Shown: in pieces, positions 53,401 through 59,400 of the stretch | Position numbering within the stretch: position 1 is the first letter of the stretch | Layout of the letters: the number at the start of each line of letters is the position of its first letter | The notes under the pieces: model-generated | What the model was told of the DNA's origin: nothing | Seen by the model: only the letters and a program-made list of their open reading frames with translations | Database searches by the model: none | Position numbers and translations under genes: made by a program | Assembly (NCBI RefSeq): GCF_964355755.1 | Contig: NC_092671.1 | Coordinates: 17,455,501 to 17,519,500, forward strand | Direction of reading: 5' to 3' | Length of the DNA stretch: 64,000 nt | DNA from: Antedon mediterranea | Taxonomy: Eukaryota > Echinodermata > Crinoidea > Comatulida > Antedonidae

Positions 53401-56400
53401 GGGGTCGCTTGAAACGGTTTTCACGGGTTTGGGAGACCCTGACCACAGACAGATGGGTTCTCTCCACCGTGACTCACGGGTATCGTATCGAATTCTCGAG
53501 CCCTCCGGTGAGCGGAGGTGCCCGGCACACGAGGATTCCGTCAGAGCCGGAAAAGAGTCAAGCGCTCATGACGGGCCTCGAAGCACTGCTCCAGAAAGGA
53601 GCTGTGGTGCATGTTCAAAAGGAACAACTTACGATCCCGGGACACGAATCCACCGTTTTCCTCGCCCAGAAAAAATCGGGCGATTGGCGACCCATCCTAA
53701 ACCTCAAAAGTCTGAACAAGCGGTACATCCGGCCCCGCAGGTTCAGGATGGAGACTGTCTCATCTATCCTGTTGGGGCTAAGACGAGGGGACTGGGCAGC
53801 CACAATAGACTTGAAAGACGCGTACTTTCACGTGCCTATTGCGCAAGAACACCAGAGTTGGCTGCGCTTCCGCATTCACGATCAGGTATACCAATTCGTA
53901 GCTCTGCCGTTCGGCCTCTCAACGGCCCCACGAGTGTCTACTCGTCTAGTGAGAACCCTGGCGGCGTTCTTTCATCAACACGGCATCAGAGTGTTCATGT
54001 ACTTAGACGATTGGTTGATCGTGGCCCAGTCCAGGGACCAGCTGCTGAGCAGCTTATCTTTTGTCCGCCTCGTGACGGAACAAGCAGGGTTCATAATAAA
54101 CGAGGAGAAGTCATGTCTTCTCCCTTCTCAGAACCCTCTGTATCTCGGAGCCCAAATAAATTTGGTTACGGGCCGTGCGTGCCCATCCATCGAGCGTGTG
54201 GCCAAGGCAAGAACTGCAGTGCTACATCTTATCAATGCTCAGGCTCCGACGGCGTACGACTGGCTACGCACCTTGGGGTCACTGGCCAGCTTCGTCGCCC
54301 TCGTTCCGTTCTGCCGGTTAAGGATGCGGCCTCTACATCTGCACCTTCTGGCAGCGTACCGCCCAAGATCAGACTCTCTACACAAGGTGGTTCCAACGAA
54401 TGCGTTCATTATCTCGCATCTCGAATGGTGGCTCGTGGAAGACAGGTTACTTGTGGGCACACCTATACAAAGGTCAATTCCGGATGTCCGTGTGGAAACG
54501 GACGCATCCGAAGTAGGCTGGGGCGGTCACATACCGTCTCCGGACATTCGCGTCTCCGGCCTCTGGTCGCCCGAGGAGACGCGCGCCCACATCAACCTGC
54601 TCGAACTTTGGGCAGTCGAGCGCTCATTGGAGGCTCTTCTTCCCCATCTGGCAAATCGCCATGTTCTCGTCAATTCCGACAACACAACCGTCGTGGCATA
54701 CATAAACAGGCAAGGGGGTACACGGTCCCCCACGCTATGTTGCCACACGTGGACGTTGCTAATGTGGTGTATAAGACACAACATCCAACTGTCAGCGGCC
54801 CACATTGCGGGTCGTCTGAACATAGTGGCGGACGCACTGTCCCGTCCACTTCTACGTCCTACGGAATGGCGTCTTCTTCCAATAATCGCCACCCAGATCT
54901 TCAACCACTTTGGGCGGCCCCATGTAGATCTGTTTGCGACGTCAGGCAACACGCAGCTCCCGACGTTCTGCAGTCGATATCGGGATGCACATGCGTGGGC
55001 GGTGGATGCCCTGTCCATACCATGGGACAACCTTTGGGCATATGCCTTTCCACCGATTTCAATACTGCCACTGGTCCTGACGCACATTCAGCGCCATCAA
55101 TGCCGAGTCCTACTAATAGCGCCGTATTGGCCCAGGCAGCCGTGGTTTCCACTGCTTCTGGGCCTTCTGTACGATCAGCCGTTACGTCTTCCGATTCGGA
55201 ACGACTTGCTGACGCAGGGCCGAGCTCGGTTTGCTCTACCGAACCTCATATCCCTCGACCTGACTGTATGGCCATTGTCAGGGATCGTTTCAGAGACTCA
55301 GGCATTCCAGATGGTCCGGCCGCCCTCGCGGCGAAATCCCGACGGGAATCCACTCTTGCTGTCTACAATAGCCGATTAAAACACTTTTTCGAATGGTGCA
55401 AGCGCCAGAAGACCGACCCTATGAAAGTGACTTTGGGCCAGGTCTGCGCTTTCCTACATTACCTGTTTGAGTCAGGTCTGCAGGTTCGCACCGTATCCGG
55501 CTATCGGTCTGCCTTGGCTGCAGTAATTCCGAATTTTAAAGACGGCTCGACCATCTCTTCATCCCCTGCAATTTCCAGTTTGCTTCGCGGGATGTTTCGA
55601 GAACGGCCTCCTACTAAGGCCCTGATTCCACGTTGGGACGTCAATGTCGTCCTAGCCGCTCTTATGCGTCCACCCTTCGAGCCCCTGAGTAGGGCATCAC
55701 TTTACAACCTGACTCTCAAAACTGCCTTTTTGATTGCACTAGCCTCGTGCAAGCGCAGAGGTGAACTGCATGCTCTTTCTCTGGAGCCAGGGCACATCAG
55801 GTTTGAACGGGGTGGCGCGCGGTTGGTTTTTAGGAAAGATTTCCTTGCAAAATCTCAGACATTGAACTTCTCGCCGCCGACTGTGTTTATTCCCACCATT
55901 GCTGCATATTCAGGGGTTGAGGAAGACAGACTTTGGTGCCCGGTGCGGGCACTAAAGTTTTACATCAAACGCACAGAGTCCATTCGGGTCTCAGCGTCAC
56001 ATCTGTTCATATCGACAGTTGCACCCTTCCGACCGGCTGCTCGGTCGACGCTGGCAAACTGGGTCGTGGCAGCCATCCGGGCTGGTTACGACTCCACAAA
56101 TACGCCTCCTCCGGCACATATGCACCAAGTGCGTGGCATAGCCGCTTCATGGGCGCTGTTTGCTGGGGTGCCCCTTCCAGACATCCTGCAAGCGGCATGG
56201 TGGCGATCACAGTCCACCTTCACTTCCCACTACCTGTCGGATACCTCCGCAAACCAGTCTACGGTGGTGGCTTCAATCTTGAAGCCCAGACACTAGGTAT
56301 GTATGACAATGTTTACCTTGCCTCCCGCCTCCGACTAGACTCTAGTCCGGTGCTACACTGGCTTATGTTGGTTTATCCAGGTAAGCTAGGCACGATATAG

Positions 56401-59400
56401 ACTACACAAACCAACAGTGGTGTTGGTAGTCTATGAGTGCCGCTTACCTGGATAAACGCCCTCCCTACCGTCCCCTCAGGCAGGTGGTCTTGAGAAATGA
56501 TGACGATGATAAGTGGGTGTGTCTCACTTGAGGGCGTACTGGTGGCGGACTGATCCATTATCCGACGGGGGTGGGGAAAAATTAATGTTATTAATGTTCT
56601 TCTTTTCGTAATGTTTACCTCTCGTCGGAGAGAGAGGCTTATGTTGGTTTATCCAGGTAAGCGGCACTCATAGACTACCAACACCACTGTTGGTTTGTGT
56701 AATTCGGTAAATTGCGCCTTACTTTTAGAATTTTTACTCGATGGTATATAAAGTTGGTTCGTACTTTCGGTACTGATTTTAACCACCTGAAGTAACCCTG
56801 TTTACTAATTAAATTAAGTTAGATAATTAGTTATTGACGATTAAAACGAATTTAGGTTCAACGATTTTCCCCAAATAGGGGTGTTTTCCGATCGTGGTAT
56901 ACACTGTCTAATGGATGTCAATCTTGAAAAATACCCGCCACAAAAATTCGAGGAGGCTTCGCATTTTCCTATCTCCTCCTACGATAATTGTTTTTAATAG
57001 CTGAAAACCGGTTGAACAGCTCGAGTACAGTATCATGATGTTGAAGACAGGCCGATTTTCTTTAAAAAAATACTATTTTGATAGATTTAATATACGTTTA
57101 TACAAATGTATTGATTTGCGATGAATGGAACATTCCAATCTCTGTGTCGTTCCACAAGTGTCTATTCCCTCAGGCGTCGTAAAGGAAAGTACTGTACTGT
57201 ATACTCATAACAGAAATTCGATCCATTTTTTTTTTCAATCTGTGCTGCAGAGGTTGGATATAATTTTTTTTAAACGGATAATGAGCTGGTGCTAGCGTTT
57301 TCAGTCGCCGTATATTATGTACAAATCTTTATTATTGCAGTTAAACCACCCATATCATCACCCTTCCCTCACTGGCATGAGTAGCGTTGTAAAGCCATAG
57401 TAGAGCCTGATAGGCCTACGGTGCATCATATGCCCTAAACGCAACAACTTTGGTGGGTAGGGTAGGAACCAACTTAAGTATGAATTGGCTCTAAGAAACA
57501 ATTGAAAACCAACAATTGGTCTCATTTTGTGACAAGTTTCTCTTTCGGAAGTAATTCCCAGGGTGCTAATTTTAGTTGAGTACATAAATCAGTGTCTATT
57601 TATTCGTTTCTGTAAACGACATGTATTATTGTACGTACATTTGAAATTGTCAGTTTTTTAACGCTGAAATTATTATGTATTCGAGAACCATCTGTGGGCA
57701 CGACCTAGATGGTACGCGAGCGAAGCGAGCGTACCATCTAGTTTATTCAATTTATAATAGGTTTTGTTTTTAATGTTTATGTTATACTTTTGAAAAGTAA
57801 GATTGGTCAGGTGTAAATAATTAAAAATATTGCTGCAGTACAGTAGTCACTTTTGAGAATGCCAATGCAAAAAAAGACAAATTGATAACATCGCTATTAA
57901 TACAGATTTTTCTCAATTTTGGGATTCCAGATCAATTTGCTTTTTTTTTGTAGATATAGAGATCCCTATTCAGGGGACACCCTATTAAGAGCACAATTTG
58001 TTGGGTCCTGAAGGTGTCCCTTTAATAGGTTTTTAACTGTATATTTTGATAAAATGTAAGCATTATAGTTTAGGAATACTGCAGAACCCCTAATAATAGG
58101 ATCATGGGACTCCAAGAGGGACACCTTAAAAGTTGTTTCTAATGAACAGTAGTTATGTTGTTGTTTGAACATATTTGGCACTTGTTTCAGAAGAAAGTGT
58201 CCTTAATAGGATTCCCAAAATGGAGGGATTGCACTGTAACATATTTTGCCACATGGATACAGTACCTAAGTTTTAACAGGTTAATTTCTAATGTAGAAAA
58301 TAAGTGTAAATGGTCATGGTTTTTATTTGTATGGATCAAGATAAAGGAAGCCTCTAGTTTAGGCCTCCTACCTAGACTCAGAAAATAAACCGAGAGCAAA
58401 ACTAATATAGCCACATACAGTTATCTGCATCTCTGCCTGAACACAAAAAAAACCCTGCTGATATTAGGAAAGATTATTTCATGTTAATACATTAACAACT
58501 CTTTATAACTCTCATAAGTGTTGAGAAACAAAGTCATTCAATTATGAAGTTAAAAAAAAGAAACCATTAAACTTGTCACTCTCTACAATGTCATGATAAT
58601 AATCTCTAATCTCTGAGTAATTCCTCAGGGTTTCTTTTTAATTAAAGATTTTATTTTTATATTTTCGCAGATCTCAACTAGATAGTATACCATTATCAAC
58701 TTTACCAAGCAATCTTCTACAAGTAATAAGGGACAAGTTAGAACAAAGTCAAAGTTTACTTGTTGAAAACCTGAAAGATGACACGTTACAGTTTGTGCTA
58801 GATATGGTCAAAGTATTAATTGTACTATGCAGGTATAAAATATGAATATAGACAGTTTACATGGTATAATATAATAGAAATCCTATTAATTGGACACCTT
58901 TGGGACACAAAAAAGTGTCCTCTGAACAGGATTTTGAAAAAAATGGTGAAACGAAAGGCTGAATTTGATGTCCTACCTTGGCCTCCTCCTGGATCTGCCC
59001 TTGCTCTCATTCATTTCATGGAAAAGTAATGGGGGTGTCCCCCTGAATAGGTTGTTACCCAAAGCAGAGGATATAAAATTATAATTTAATATACTATAAA
59101 ATAGAATGTGTTAACAATAGGAAGAAGATATAATATGCAAAACAGTTGCACACCATTGACACAACCTCATGATTTCTAAAATCAGATTTTAACATTCTTA
59201 AAAAAAAAATAATATACTTATATAATCAACTGTGGAGTAGCTGAGACGTATTGTCATGTTAATTTTAATTATACTGTAGTTATGTACTGTACATAGCAAC
59301 CCCAATCGCACTATGGTTCTTGTAGTTAAATTACACATGTTCTAATATTGTAACCACATTGCCACCAATTAATATTATTTGTCACATATTAATTCCACAT

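Larger units (their letters stand above)
51338..56700 (+). mobile_element. Complete DIRS-type tyrosine-recombinase retrotransposon
   Basis: Inverted terminal repeats of 170 bp (51354-51523 and 56493-56662), an internal complementary region (56361-56457) and three frames: gag 51827-53356, RT/RNase H about 53346-55379, tyrosine recombinase 55268-56296. The internal region joins the reverse complements of the right and left element ends at 'ttgtgtagtctatat', which is how DIRS-1 elements template a circular intermediate. It is clearly GC-richer than its surroundings, and no frame is broken, suggesting a recent insertion. It lies in NBEAL intron 2, same strand as the gene. There is no target-site duplication. 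Confidence 0.95.

Noticed and set aside
52288-55152. Long minus-strand open frames inside the DIRS element
   Set aside because: They result from GC-rich sequence opposite gag and RT; no domain is visible in them.
53429-56296. A single 955-aa recombinase protein
   Set aside because: Only the last 342 residues or so resemble a protein family; the first 610 codons lie over RT and read as low-complexity Ser/Arg/Gly sequence, so ATG 55268 is preferred.
58155-58414. Small open frames on both strands upstream of NBEAL exon 3
   Set aside because: They lie within an M3 element and its flank, have no flanking splice phase match and no similarity to NBEAL.
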